64,000 nt of DNA from Ascaris suum. Its lineage: Eukaryota; Nematoda; Chromadorea; Rhabditida; Ascarididae. The notes beneath the pieces were generated by a model, which saw nothing but the letters and a program-made list of their open reading frames with translations, was not told the DNA's origin and ran no database searches. Every line of letters starts with the position of its first letter. Position 1 is the first letter of the stretch. The stretch spans positions 1,938,610-2,002,609 of the forward strand of contig CM024177.1 in assembly GCA_013433145.1 (NCBI GenBank). Direction: 5' to 3'. This document shows, piece by piece, positions 11,601-23,728 of the stretch. The position numbers and the translations under genes were made by a program.

Positions 11601-14600
11601 ACGACCAATAGGCAAGGAAAAACATGAAAATAAGAAGGAAGAATCCGATTGGGATAAGTGCCGTATTCATGAACTCGGTGATCGCGTCGAACTTCGGGAA
11701 GCGCTCATAGCTAAGCACCTTCCAACCAAGTCGTTGTGCAACATCGTTGACATGTTTTCGTAGAAAATCTTAATTGAAATATTATGCAAATTTCTTATTT
11801 TTATTGCGCTTTAATATTTATTGATTTAACTGTTTAAGTTTCAATGAATGTTATCTTCAAAGTGGCAAATAAGTGAAGTAAATCAGAAGTTGCAAGAAAA
11901 AACGATAGCTGTAAATGGTTAAAATTCTTTTAAAGTTATCACTTAGCATTTTCGAACTCAAAGATGTTCCCGTTTTTTTTTTTTTTTGTTTAAAAAAATA
12001 ACCCTTTTTTTTTCAAACGAATTTCGTTCATTTGAAAAGAAGACATGTGAATTAATTGAACATCTCGTAAAGAATCAATCGATTGAATCCTGTAGAGAAA
12101 TGTTGAATAGCTTCGAAACAAGGCATTAAATCCTATTAACAAAATGATTTTCATGCTTTCATAGCTGCATTATTCTTGCAAATGATGGTCATTTGATGTA
12201 AATTAGGCGAACACTTCGCTCTGTGAATGATTAACCTACGAAACATCCTAGAAGTGTGAATGTAGCCCAGAAACCGATAAGTTAATCAAAATGTCCGGCA
12301 AGTCACATTTTATTTCCTCTCACCGTGCCTCGATATGTTCAACTGTGCTCATTCAGGTTTCTACAATTTATAACGTAATTTATGTTTGTAGTTAATTTGC
12401 CCTTTTTTATGAACATTACATGGCATTATAGGGAGGCCGACGAACGATATGGTTGCTTAGTGAGCAATTTTAACTTCAGAATAAAGACGACTTGCGATCG
12501 AACTCCTGTGACGAAAATTTTTAATGAAACTTATTTCTAAATCAACGTGGATCGTAGGTGATAATATCTCGATGTAGTAGGTATTTCAGTGGTAATTTCA
12601 AGAAAATGCAACTTCAGTTACTGGCGAGAATCTGTTTTGATAGTAGAGGTTGGCGTAATTTCGCCCTCGGTACAGCTCCATGAGGAAGTACCACAACGAA
12701 TCGGAATTGCACTGTACCATAATCCCTTTTCGGATATCCATCTAATAGAACCACCTGCTCGGAAGTGAAGTCAACGCTACAATTACACACTTTACTTAAG
12801 AGGTACAAGTTGAAAGAGAAAAATTCAGCCATCTTAGTGGTTAATCGTCGGTCTATGATCAATTTATTTAGGCATTCGCAAAGCTTCTATGTGTTGACAA
12901 GGCTAAGCCATCGCAAAAAGACCACACTTGGCCTTAATCCAGACATGCATATCGCCATAAATTCCGTAAACTTCTTGCATGCCTACCACCAGCCAACGTG
13001 GATCAGAGCCATAATTTTCAGCTTTGCCAACTGCATGCGTTTGAGCGATGGGCGGTTACCCGGGCGCCGCGAAGAACTCGCGTTGCCCGCATGTAAACCA
13101 CATATGCCCCTAGCATGCTCGTCATGCAGGAAGCTCGGAGAATGGATTGGCATCGTCATCATCTCCACCCATGTTGCTCTCGTGATTGGCTCATCAAATG
13201 CAATAGGGGAAAGCGAGTGGGTCCGAATGGGAACGTTAGAGAAACGAGCGAAATTCTATCTCTCTCATAGATAAACGCGACGTTGAGTTCAAAGTAAAAG
13301 TGCATAGTGAAGGAGATTAGCGCTGTAAAATTTTACACTTAAAGTGGTATAGTGCAATTAAACTGAAAGCATTTAACACCAGTTCTATTTTCGCTTTGTT
13401 GAGCTGTTAATGAATTTTATGAATACTTTTCTATATAATTAGGACAATTTCCAGAGATCTCACATTGCGTTTTAGAATTAATACTGCGTATAGTACTTTT
13501 CTTCCTTTGATTATCACAACAACGGAACTTTCAAGGAGCAATTTCACCAGATGATATCGATTAATTGTTAATTGATGAGGATAAGCTTGTAAAATTATGT
13601 CTATTAAATTGTATTGATTAATTGATAGGTAATGGGGATCACCTTATTGAATGCATTACTCAAATAAAACTTCACATTCAATAAAAGCGAAAAGAATTAC
13701 GGCTTAACAAGAAAACATGCAGTAGCATTTCGGCAATATTTATTCAGCCATACAGCAAGTGACGATTTGAAAGGTTCGGCAAGTTTCTCTACGGCTGCAT
13801 CAGTACAATAGGCAACACGTATACCAGATGCCCAATCTAGTAACGCAAGTTCTGCAATTAAAAAAAAAATCTTTATCAACACATTTAATTAATCAAATAA
13901 AAACAATAATTACGTTTAAGATTGATTTGTTGCATTCAATTTCTGATTCAATTTAAAGAAGTAAAAATATATAGAAAAATAATCGCCTAAAATACTGAAA
14001 AAAAATCGAGCAGATTCAACCTCTTAAAGGCAAAATTTCATCATTATATGTTAAGTTTATAGAATTTTTTTTTTTTGTATAAATTTTCATTGAGATGAAT
14101 TGATGGAAAATTGATTTTTTTTTTCAATATTTGATTTAAATTCGATATTATGAATGTATAAATAAAGCTGAACTTATTTAATCGTATCACATCGTAGGTG
14201 AACGACAAAATGAAAGTATAATATGAAATTATAAATCTTGATACTATTTAAATTGGCACAATTAATAATAAATGAACGAACGAAGAAGTTTTTACAAGTT
14301 AGAGTAAAATCAAATGAATTAAAAATTTCCACATTAGAAATTTTTTTGATAATACTTTTTAATATTTTCTAAAAAAATACATATTTTCGTTAATTTATGA
14401 AAAATTACGAACATATACTTTTGCATTTATTGATTCATAGATGAGTAATATCACTAACGTTGCAAAATTTTCTATGAAAAACAATATCAATATCTAATAT
14501 GGCGATATTATTGCAAAAAGAATGAACAAAAATGCATATACCAAATAAAAGAAATTAAATTCATAGAAAATGCGCAAATATATCAAACCTTGCGCAGTTG

Positions 14601-14688
14601 GATCGCTAAATTCAGGTGTCGCAATTACGTGAGCGGCAATGATAAACGAAATAAGAATAAGCATTACATATTGTTCATTTAGTAACAT
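8605..14688 (-). CDS. Predicted type I single-pass membrane protein, family not recognised
   Basis: Seven minus-strand exons join with matching phases at every border: 14688-14589, 13851-13701, 12776-12622, 11768-11591, 10586-10413, 9192-9046, 8758-8605. They give about 352 residues. Residues 1-23 form a signal peptide (MLLNEQYVMLILISFIIAAH...). The ectodomain (about 24-170) contains one NAT sequon (about 75), a few Cys, and strands such as VVLLDGYPKRD and GTVQFRFVVVLPHGAVPRAK. A membrane helix lies at about 172-190 (ALIPIGFFLLIFMFFLAYW), followed by a basic stop-transfer FRRTLK. The cytosolic tail has a helical EQQKEYEREHELDEQ segment, a Ser/Thr-rich stretch and a basic C-terminus with RRWSRRLSSFEDMMKEKRHR, a likely basophilic-kinase target. 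The join of exon 2 to exon 3 is the least certain: donor GTAATT at 13700 is weak, and GTTAAG at 13708 spliced to 12754 also fits. Function unknown; I infer an adhesion or receptor-like role only from topology. Confidence 0.75.
11487..11510. repeat. Homopolymer T tract (24 T)
   Basis: Run of 24 T in the intron between the membrane-helix exon and the next exon of the minus-strand gene. On the sense strand it is poly-A; no evidence of a retroposed tail was seen next to it. Confidence 0.9.
12980..13260. other. GC-rich island between exons of the minus-strand gene
   Basis: This stretch is clearly more GC-rich than its surroundings and is open in more than one frame: + strand 12765-13274 (169 codons) and minus strand about 13255-12987. 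The minus frame ends at a GTAGGC donor in the phase that would fit the 12776 exon, and it could be entered from the GTTAAG donor of exon 2. It could therefore be a cassette exon of about 68-90 codons. But no TTTCAG-like acceptor precedes it and the encoded peptide lacks recognisable features. The alternative join that skips it gives a cleaner protein, so I left it out of the gene model. Confidence 0.4.
14620..14688 (-). other. Signal peptide of the minus-strand membrane protein
   Basis: The first exon starts MLLNEQYVMLILISFIIAAH followed by VIATPEFSDP. It shows a hydrophobic core and a small-residue cleavage zone near residues 21-24. The ATG at 14688 is the only start that precedes this core, and exon 1 ends in phase 1, matching the two-base start of the next exon. 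Confidence 0.75.
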
Positions 14689-17600
14689 TAGACACCTTTA
14701 CGAGAATACCTTCACTCTACCTGAAATCTATCATCGTATATCACTTAAGACAATCAAACATCGACATAACTCCATCAAATTTTATAAATAAATGACAGTA
14801 GTGAGATGCTCGAAACACATTTTGATTACTTTTTATGTTGCGCATTTATATGGACTGACTATTTAATTTGTGGATGAGGTATACATCAATATTAGAATAA
14901 GGTATTCATTTCTCAATATTGCATTATAGATTGGGCAAATAATATGCATCCAACAGTCGAAACGATAAAAAAAAAATGAAGCTGTCATCCTCGAACAAAA
15001 ACATCGCTGAAAATGTTGACTTTTTCTTCGATTATCTCTTTTTGTCTTCAATAAAGCTTAAATATTTCAGTTTTCAATAAACCTTGGGAAATATTAATAT
15101 GGTGAAAATTGTTGGAATGACCGATAAGAGAGAAGCACTACAATGAATTATATTAAATTCTATTCTCTTATCTACCAATAAATTATACAAACAATTGAAA
15201 TCCATCAAAAGAGCAAAAAAGAGTGGTACGAACGACATTTGAAGCTGTGTCTTAGAAAAAACAACACAGTCGTTTAGCTGAAACAGCTAGCACGAAAAAC
15301 GCAAGCATTCGTGTTCAAAATATGGACCAATATTGAAAAATTACTTTGAGATAAACGTAGATTTGTATCATACCCAAGGAAAGGAAGAGGGGACATCATA
15401 CGTTTGCTTTAATTTCGGAAGCAGGTCTCTTATAGTCACAATCATCCGCCGTTAACCATTTTATGGGAATTAAGCGGAATTTAGGATGGTTGAAGCGTGA
15501 AAACTAAACCATTTTCATTTCAATATATCTTTATTTTAATTGATGACGAACGTGTGAAAAAATTTATGAAGCGAATATTATCTCCGATTCGAATTTTACA
15601 GCAATCTCAACTTTGACTGATAGTGCAACATAATAATAAAAACATAAATGAGAGTAATAAAGGCATAAATTTAAATATTATGCTTCTCATTGCACTTAAA
15701 AAATTTGCATCACTAATTGTCATCAATAATTGGCACTTTTCAATAGACTTATTTTTTATTGCTTAAGAAAAATTTTTTTTCTGTATTTCTTTAATTAATC
15801 AGAAAAAATTCTGGAAAAAGTTTGACTATTTCGAATGCCTACAAAATTCGGCGAGTAGATAGCAATTATCCAAAAGACCTTTAAAAAATATTCTTTCAGC
15901 ATATTCACCGAGTAATGAGGAAGTTGATGCTTAAAAAAAAACTCTGAGTATCGATTACGATTCTTTGGTGATCAATCATTTCGACTATTTTTAATCAATA
16001 TTTCAGAAGAAATTTTTTTGAGGAGAAAATTCGAGAAAAAAAAACAAGTATTCTTTTTCAAATCTTCCTTATCGCATTTCAATTTTCCTCGAGGTTGATG
16101 TTTACAGCATTTTCTTTTGCGAGAAAAGAAAGCTATTGCACTTGTCAAACGTTTCGCTTGGATATTGAGTGTGTCGGCGCTGAAAAGAGCAATCACATAT
16201 CGCTTCGCTACTGATAGGCGTCATTTATTACACATTATAAGCATTTTCGTTTTGCTGTTTTCTTTCAGAAAAATGTATCGCTCTATGAGAATTTATGCAA
16301 AAATTATTCAACGTTAAATTTATTTACTTTAGTTGAATTTCATTATGCAAATTTATGAGCATAAGGATTTAATAAAATAGAAATCTCAAAATTTTTAATT
16401 GAGATTTTCAAATTCATAAGAAAACTTTCATTTTTGTCAATGATTAGTAGGGAAAAAAAAATTTTTTTTTGCCGAAAATATTTAAAAAATTTGCATAAAT
16501 TCCATTTTTTAGCTTTATGTTCTATAGGTAAAAGATAATTTTTCATTAGTTATAATTAAATTTTTCTTAGAAAATAGATCCAAAGAAAATATTTTTTTTA
16601 CTGCAATCTCGATTAATTTTATTTATTTACTTAACAATTGCCATGGAACTTTCACCCAAATGCGTTATACAAAATTAAATCACATATATTCCTTTATTGT
16701 CACTCGAAATGTTTTACTTCATAACAATTTGCTCCAGAATGCTCTTAGTTGTATTCCACATTTTGAAGTTTCATATAAACAGTGCATAAAAACAACTTTC
16801 AAAGGTACTAGTTGGCAAGCTGAAGCAATTTTATGAAACAGTCTACGAGCATTGCCTAGATAAGTGGATCAGCTTAAATTTTGATGCTGAAGCGAAGAAA
16901 GCAATAAAACACAATCGAATAGCTTATTGAAATGCTAATTTAAGCATAAATTAAGCAGCTAAATTATTCTTTTCATCGAAATATCTATGTACTCAACGAT
17001 TGACTATCACTCTATGCACGAGAAAAAAAAAACCAATATAGGCAAATCTTTCATCGTGTAAGCTAAAAAATTAAACAGTTTAAATATAGTGTACCTGATT
17101 CAATGTTCAAGATAATATTAGAAATATCAAAGATTTAAAAAAAAATAAAAAAAACCAAGAATTTATATGTAATAATTTAAATATGAATAATTAAACATAT
17201 AAAATAAAGCGTAGTTGATTCAAGGTTTAGGGCATCTAATAATCGAATTTTACGAAATGTTGGAGATAACGATTAAACTAAAGAACTACTAAAATAAGCA
17301 ACTTGCCTATTGTAAAAATAAATTATTCAACGTTTTTGACAAATAGCTCACACATATATCTCTAAACGGGAGATTGAATGATTGAATAATCAAATAAAAT
17401 ACATTTAAAAATAATCAATTACAATTTCAATAAACAGTATCTAAAATCTGGCAAGTTTTTGAATTTTATTAAATATTTTTACATATCATTTAGGCTTTAA
17501 GTGATAAAAAATTGAAAAATCATCAAATCTTAATATTTTTTTTGCGTGGATTATGCTTTACAAAGTTATTAGACAAGTTCTTCTTCTATGGACGAAATTA

Positions 17601-20600
17601 ATTCATTCACATAACCCCCCCCCCCCAAAAAAAAAAAGTTGTATACATATGCAAATATGCATATGTAGTTGTATGCATATGCAAAATTTCCACTGTACCA
17701 GTTAAAAATCGATGCAACGTTGATTGAATTTTAAGCAACGATTGAACGCTTTTCACTAATGTCTATTAAGACTCTTTTAAACGTATACAATATTTAAAGA
17801 TCGCTATTAAACTAAATGAAATAATTAACGAAAATATTCTTTATATTCGGAAAATTTTTAATCGTTTCTTCAAATAATATTTTCCTTTCATTTAAATGAT
17901 ATAAAGAATTCAAATATTCATGAAATGTTTTTAGCAGCAAAATTTTAATAATTTATTTTGTTGAATAAAAGAAATTAACACTTTAACTATGAGTGAATTA
18001 TTTGCTAGGAATAGATATTGATGCTTTTTAATGATTTACCAGCCGAATATTGATCAACTCACATGGTCAATATAACTCTTACATATAATAATTCCATCAA
18101 TTTGCATCGCAAATTATCGTTTAAGTTGATAGATAGCTGCAAAATACGAGTGGTATTTGAAATTCTTTAATTAGAAAGGAAATAATTATTTGTTTATCTT
18201 TGTTGCAAATATAAACATAGCAGCCATCAATGAATGCAAATAAGAAATCATATTCAACATGGAAAGTATAAAGGAGATAATTAATGGTTACTAAACGATT
18301 ATGAAACGAGGATAACACTTCAACATCAAGATATTTCTCTTGGAATGTAAGTAAACACTTTATTTATCAGTGGGTTCAACATTTCTCAGGTGATTGAAAA
18401 AATTGAAGAGATTACAAATTGAAATCAATGCTTCATAATTCGATCATCTATTTCGATTACTACGAAGAATTCAAACGAAATATGAAAGATTTTCGATGAT
18501 GATGTTGGAAAAAAAAAACGCGGAAGATGCTTAGAAATATATATGAAACGATGTGAACTGCACAAACGCACTCGTAGCAATTCGAGCTCTTCGTAAGAGT
18601 CACCGTACAGCCGACCACAACAATATTACTCTACGTGAGCTAGCAGCTGTGCAGGTTGCATTTTTACCTCATCACTGAGATTCGATCTCCTATTCCTATG
18701 CCTACACTCATATTCTCTTCAATGTTTTATATCTGCGTCATTAAAATTTAGTGCACTTAGTGTACAATTTTTTTTTAAAGGATATGATTCTACTTCATTT
18801 AAAAAAATGACCTTGAATCAAGCTAATCTTGCCTATTCACTCAGTCGTATCGATGGAACTATACACATTTATTTCGCTTCATCGACCATCAACAGGATCA
18901 TTCTGATAACGTTAACACCAAGGAACACTGTTGAGTTATGAATTGCAAATAAGTTTCTAATCTATTCATGAGGAATTAAAAATCAATTTCACATGGCTCT
19001 CGATTTCTTTGTGATTCTTCCTCTTTCCAATCGCATTTATGAAAGCCAAACATTATATTGTTTATTTTCAACACAAATATCTTTGTGGAATTTCGAATAA
19101 AAATGAGTCGAAATAGACGCGCCAATCTAAGAGAAACTATGTGTGTTAGGCATAAGTGAGGAGAGGAACAATATTGACGCATTCAATATCTCTTATTGAA
19201 ATCGACTGAAAACAATCGAGGTTTCTAAAACGTTTCTTTTTAGAGCGCTACAATTTCCGTCTAGCAATTTCAACTACAAAATGAATAAAAGGATTATTGA
19301 TCAAAGAATTTTTTGCTTAATCTTTTTTTTGGAAAAGCGCCAATTCAAAAAAATTTTCCACATCACAGCATAGCAGGTGTAAGATTTTTTTTTCAAAGAA
19401 AAAAAAATCGCAACTGTCAGGCATCAATCTGTAATATTCGAATGGTCGAGACAGCTCGTTTTGAGACAAAAAAGCTTTCGACCATCGATCATTGTTCGAT
19501 CATCGAAGGGCGAAAATTTTGACCGCTGACCACTTGTCATGTAAAACTTCTCTTAAGTGAGGATATAAGTTCACCCAATATGTTTATCATGTTTTCTAAC
19601 AATGCGGCATCAATTACATCGGTAAATTCATAAAATTTCAAATAATTTGTGCTAAAAGTGCTAAAAATTCAGAACTGGTGAGAGATTCATTTATACAGTC
19701 AATTGTTGAGAAAGGCTAAACGAATATTGTTCACTTGAAGAGACAAACAAATTGCTATTATGACAGAAAGAATTATATTACTATCGAGCAGGAAGTAATC
19801 TCGGGAAAAGTGGTGCTGAAATGAGCTAAAAAAAAATTGAAGCCAGAGCCTTCATAGTGATGCTATTGTTTAGAGAAAATATAATTGATGAAGTTTCCTA
19901 GAGTATAGCACCAAATGAATTGCACGTGGCCTTTAAACTCCTTCCTCTATTTCAATATAACCAACAAAATAGATAATTGATTGTCATGTTTGTCTATTAG
20001 ATACTTTCGTAAATTCTAAGCATATACAATTTTTAAATTAAAAGAGACAATATTAGAAAATGAGATGACTATCAAAAATGCTTATAATGATATAGTTGGT
20101 ACTAATGCTTTTTTCGTCGCTAATTTTTTTCTACAACGTTAGTGCACATTAATTTCAATTCATTCATAAAGAGTAAATATCATAGGTAGTGGTTTTTTTT
20201 TTCGAGATGAAAATATTTGAATTTTTATGTATAATATGGCATATTTTATCTAACAGATTGAGCATCGTTAGCGCCTACAATATGATGAAAGAAATGAAAA
20301 TTACTAGCAAATAGCGAATTGCAACTCAGCAATGCAGAGGTTACGATAGTGCACTCGATAAGTTTATTGATTTACTATGCATTAGTTATAAAGTGTTAGA
20401 TTCTAGTGGCATTTGCATCCTCATTATATAATTTATTTGATGTTATGAATTCGAATAATTGCAATAGCGAACTATGTTAATGATGTATGAATAAGATCGA
20501 TCCCATGAAATAGTCACTTATTAGACGAACGAATGCACTTTAATCGTTAAATTTTTATTAGAAGTTTTATAGTGTATTACACTTAGGTGCTGTATGGATA

Positions 20601-21330
20601 TGAGATGTTGATGTTCTAGTTTCTGTTTCGTAGGTCTCTCAAATGAAATGTTTTAGAGACCTAATAAATAAACAATAGAACAATTGGCGAAGTCGATAGA
20701 TGACAAGTGAATGAATGCCACAACGCCGTCGAGAAGGACAAGCAATAGAAACTAGGTGTTTGACGAGCGACCACTGTAAGGAGCTTAAAAAACGGATTGA
20801 CTCAACGATGAACTTCAGCAGCAAACCAATCCCTTACTCAAGGCAAGAGCATTTATCATTGAAAAATAGTCGAACATCTAGGCAGCCTTTGTCGTACCAC
20901 CTTCATGTGCAGCTTTGAGAGTGTTGGTTTCTAATCTGGAATACACCTACGCTTCAGGTGGCTTCAACAGTCAACTCACTTCGGATGATCAATTGCCAGG
21001 ATACTTCGCCCTCCACAGCACTGAGGTTTTAGCTAAATTTATGGAACAGTTTTTCATGCTCATTCCAATCGTTAATTTACAAGAGTGCGGCTGTTTGATG
21101 ACGTCCTCTTAATGAGGCTTGAACTCTTGCCGTAACATTTAATGGTATGATTTCGGTCGATTTCGTGACGGCGAAAACATTTCACCGCAGGAAATATTGA
21201 TCTCATATTCATCCGTCAGGAAATAAAAATTTGGACAACTTTTTCCACTGTAAAATATTTCGCTCATTATGAAGCAATAACACTGTTTGGAAATGATGCG
21301 ATTGCTTGCTTGGACTAGTTCCCAAATGTT
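14689..21330. other. Long intergenic stretch, nothing supported
   Basis: AT-rich sequence with many stops in all frames. Noted inside: a 12-C run (17615-17626), a palindromic ATGCAAAT/ATGCAT cluster (about 17640-17690), a 35-codon coding-like stretch (18556-18656, +) and a segment at 20715-21110 that is open for two short frames without motifs. I see no complete gene. The upstream flank of the minus-strand gene (promoter area 14.7-15.5 kb) has no distinctive element. Confidence 0.5.
17615..17626. repeat. Homopolymer C tract (12 C) followed by poly-A
   Basis: Twelve C directly followed by eleven A, then GTTGTATACATATGC. The G-run is on the minus strand. Confidence 0.9.
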
Positions 21331-21344
21331 GTTGGAGGGCTGGA

Positions 21345-21380
21345 AGCGGGGAGGGGGGGGGGGTGTGGGGCAGGGGAAGA
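21345..21380. repeat. G-rich tract, left arm of a distant inverted pair
   Basis: GGAAGCGGGGAG followed by 11 G and GTGTGGGGCAGGGG. It can form G-quadruplexes on the + strand. Its reverse complement resembles the C-rich tract at 21815-21855 in order and spacing of blocks. Confidence 0.7.
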
Positions 21381-21814
21381 ACGAGAGAAGGAGAGAGGGA
21401 ATCAAGAGGAATAGAAAGTTCACCAGCGTCTAGTTGAAAATTCTCTGCTCAATTATGCACAATTCTTCGCTTAATTTAAAGTATTTGCCAATCAAGACAT
21501 CAGTCATAGTGGATCATTTTGCACAAAACGTATGCAAGAAACACTTTCCAGTCAAATCATATCAACAGCAGCAACAGATTAAATTAGCTGCACGAATATC
21601 CTCTCCTTCATATCTGATAAATTTACAATAGCCATAAAAAATTCATAGTCAATCAATCGATACACTCATATCTTTGTTTTCTATTCGATTAAATTTATAA
21701 GTTTTATATTGCAAAAAGAAATTCTAAGATGACAAATTTATACGCAAAAAATGCACTTTTTCATTGTAATCAGATAGCCATTTCATATTTATTTAATGTC
21801 GCTTCTGTATATTC

Positions 21815-21855
21815 ATCCCTCCCTCCCCCACATCCCCCCCCTCCCCGCCTTCCTC
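21815..21855. repeat. C-rich tract, right arm of a distant inverted pair
   Basis: CCCTCCCTCCCCCACATCCC followed by further C-rich sequence ending CCCCGCCTTCC. Read on the minus strand it gives GGAAGGCGGGGAG, a G run, ATGTGGGGGAGGG. That parallels the left arm about 450 bases away. Confidence 0.65.
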
Positions 21856-21929
21856 ATCTTGTTCCCAACTCGTCCGATAAGAATGATTGAAAACATTAAT
21901 CCATTAAAAGGAGGTACTGCCGCCTAAAT

Positions 21930-22192
21930 CTCAGCATATACCGATGACTCTCAATTACCTGTCTCGACTCGATAAAACGTTTCTAGAAGATATATCCAGA
22001 GTAATACTGAAAGATGATAGCAAAAAGGTAGCATTGAGGCAACAATCATATATGCACGCTTTTGATTACCACATATTACCCATTGATACGTCTGAGAAAT
22101 TCTTCACTGAATCAAGAAACACTCACCAAATTGGTGTTTCTATAGGTGTAGATTCAATTATGTTCATTCATTTGATTCTGAGAATAATGTAG
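21930..22192 (+). pseudogene. Possible second LINE RT remnant
   Basis: One frame reads ISAYTDDSQLPVSTR (about 21931-21976), which fits the YADDTQL catalytic block of LINE reverse transcriptases. The overlapping frame 21944-22192 ends HQIGVSIGVDSIMFIHLILR about 70 codons later, in the place and style of the 'LGVxxDxxLxFxxHI' block. No other RT block was recognised around it, so this is a tentative call; chance similarity is possible. Confidence 0.3.
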
Positions 22193-22200
22193 ATATTATA

Positions 22201-23728
22201 TCGTTTCTCGATATCGAAGAAAGGAATGGTGCATCGAACGATTCGATTATCACCATGCTCCATAGTTAAGTGCTTCAGCTTCCGTCAACATTTCATCGTC
22301 GAATTGGATTAAATGCATAAGCTGTCATTAATTTGCATATCTTTTTTTCCTCTTCACTTTAAGTTGACGTAGAATTATCAATGATCATAACGTCATTCAT
22401 TATTTCAATGTTCATGTCGGAAATTGGTGGCTATGAGCTTCAAGATGTGCTAGTTGATGCTTGTTTTTAAGTGCATCTATGACAAAATTTCTTGAAGTGC
22501 ATCCACTACTTTGTTGTCTACGACTATTTTTCTCATTTGCTGATGATTCTCTCATAATTTTGCCACATCACTATCTCACAAATGATCTGATTTGTAAGTA
22601 ATGTTTTGAATTTGTTACTCAATTGTTTTTTGTTTTATATAAGAGAGCAACGATCTATAGAAGATATGCAAATATCGCACTAATAAACAGAAACAGGTAA
22701 ATGCTAAAATTTTTGTTAAAGTAAATCCTTTAAATGCAAAATTAAATGTTTTAATTAGTTGTTGTTTTCTTTTTCTTTTCATTGCAAATATTTACATCAA
22801 ATTGAAGAGGATCATAATATTGAACGAAATGAACGTCTATCTTTTCCTCTCAATAAACTTGGCCAATAATGAAAGAATTGGCCAATAACTTGGTTTATGT
22901 TAATTAAGCGGCAATCTGCATAAATATCATCGCTGAGATTTTTTTTGCATTTAAGGAAATTTAGCTAATATAACTGCAATATGGGTGCAGCAATTTACAT
23001 AAAACAATCCAGCATTCTTTTTTCAGGCGACGTGAGCATTGCAATTTGAGTCATTCAACCGGGTAGGTTAATTCGTCCCTTGACTATCGAATTAAATAGC
23101 AACAATCAAGAATATTTATGCAATTCAGTAGTCAAGAATAATTTTGCATATTCTTTCAGTCTGAGACGAATAAAACTCTTGATGAATATTAGCTGATATT
23201 GCAAAAAAAAATTGCATATGCAATAACATAAAAATCTCCTCATTCACTTCTTACTTTTACCTTCGTTGTGCTGACATGCGTTGTTTCACGGTCGGTTGCA
23301 TTTTCAGGAAAACAGTATTTATTGGAAATATGTTCGAGGCTATGATGCAGGTTAGTTAAAATAGGCAACTGAAAAAGGGGGGGGGGTGGGAAAGGGATTT
23401 ATTGTCAGCGGTGATATGTCTATCTTTGCAGAGATATTCGTATTAATCTCATTGAACGCCTGTAGCAACAAATTTGAACAACCATCATTACTGTGCAAAT
23501 GTTGAATTCTTATCGCATCATCGTTCGCCTTTCAGATTCTCTTTTTTCAGCAGTTTTCATGCGCAATATTTCAAGGTTTTCACCGCGATCCTATTTTCTT
23601 AGCGTGCCTCTGACAGTTACATTCGGTGTGCATATATAGAAATAATCATAACATATTTCATAAATTACAAAACAGTATAATATTTCAATGAAATACAACG
23701 CACTATTGCGTTTATATAAAATGCTATA
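22201..23728. other. Upstream flank of ENPP copy A
   Basis: AT-rich, no supported exon. Contains a 10-G run (23377-23386). A TATATAAAATG sequence lies at 23712-23722, just before the chosen start of copy A, but nematode promoters rarely use a fixed TATA box, so it is only noted. Confidence 0.45.
23377..23386. repeat. Homopolymer G tract (10 G)
   Basis: Ten G, then TGGG. It lies about 340 bases upstream of the start codon of ENPP copy A. Confidence 0.9.

Noticed and set aside
12765..13274. 169-codon open frame on the + strand, the longest in the window
   Set aside because: It runs antisense over an exon of the minus-strand membrane-protein gene and over a GC-rich island with few stops. It has no motif and no splice partner.
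15230..15500. Weak resemblance to a mariner/Tc1 helix-turn-helix region (RTTFEAV..., HSRLAETAST)
   Set aside because: Similarity needs several frame changes, no DDE/D motif or terminal inverted repeat was seen, and chance similarity is likely.
20715..21112. Two adjoining open frames with protein-like stretches (YASGGFNSQLTSDDQLPGYF)
   Set aside because: No recognisable family, no consistent splice join between them, and no neighbouring exons; not enough for a gene call.
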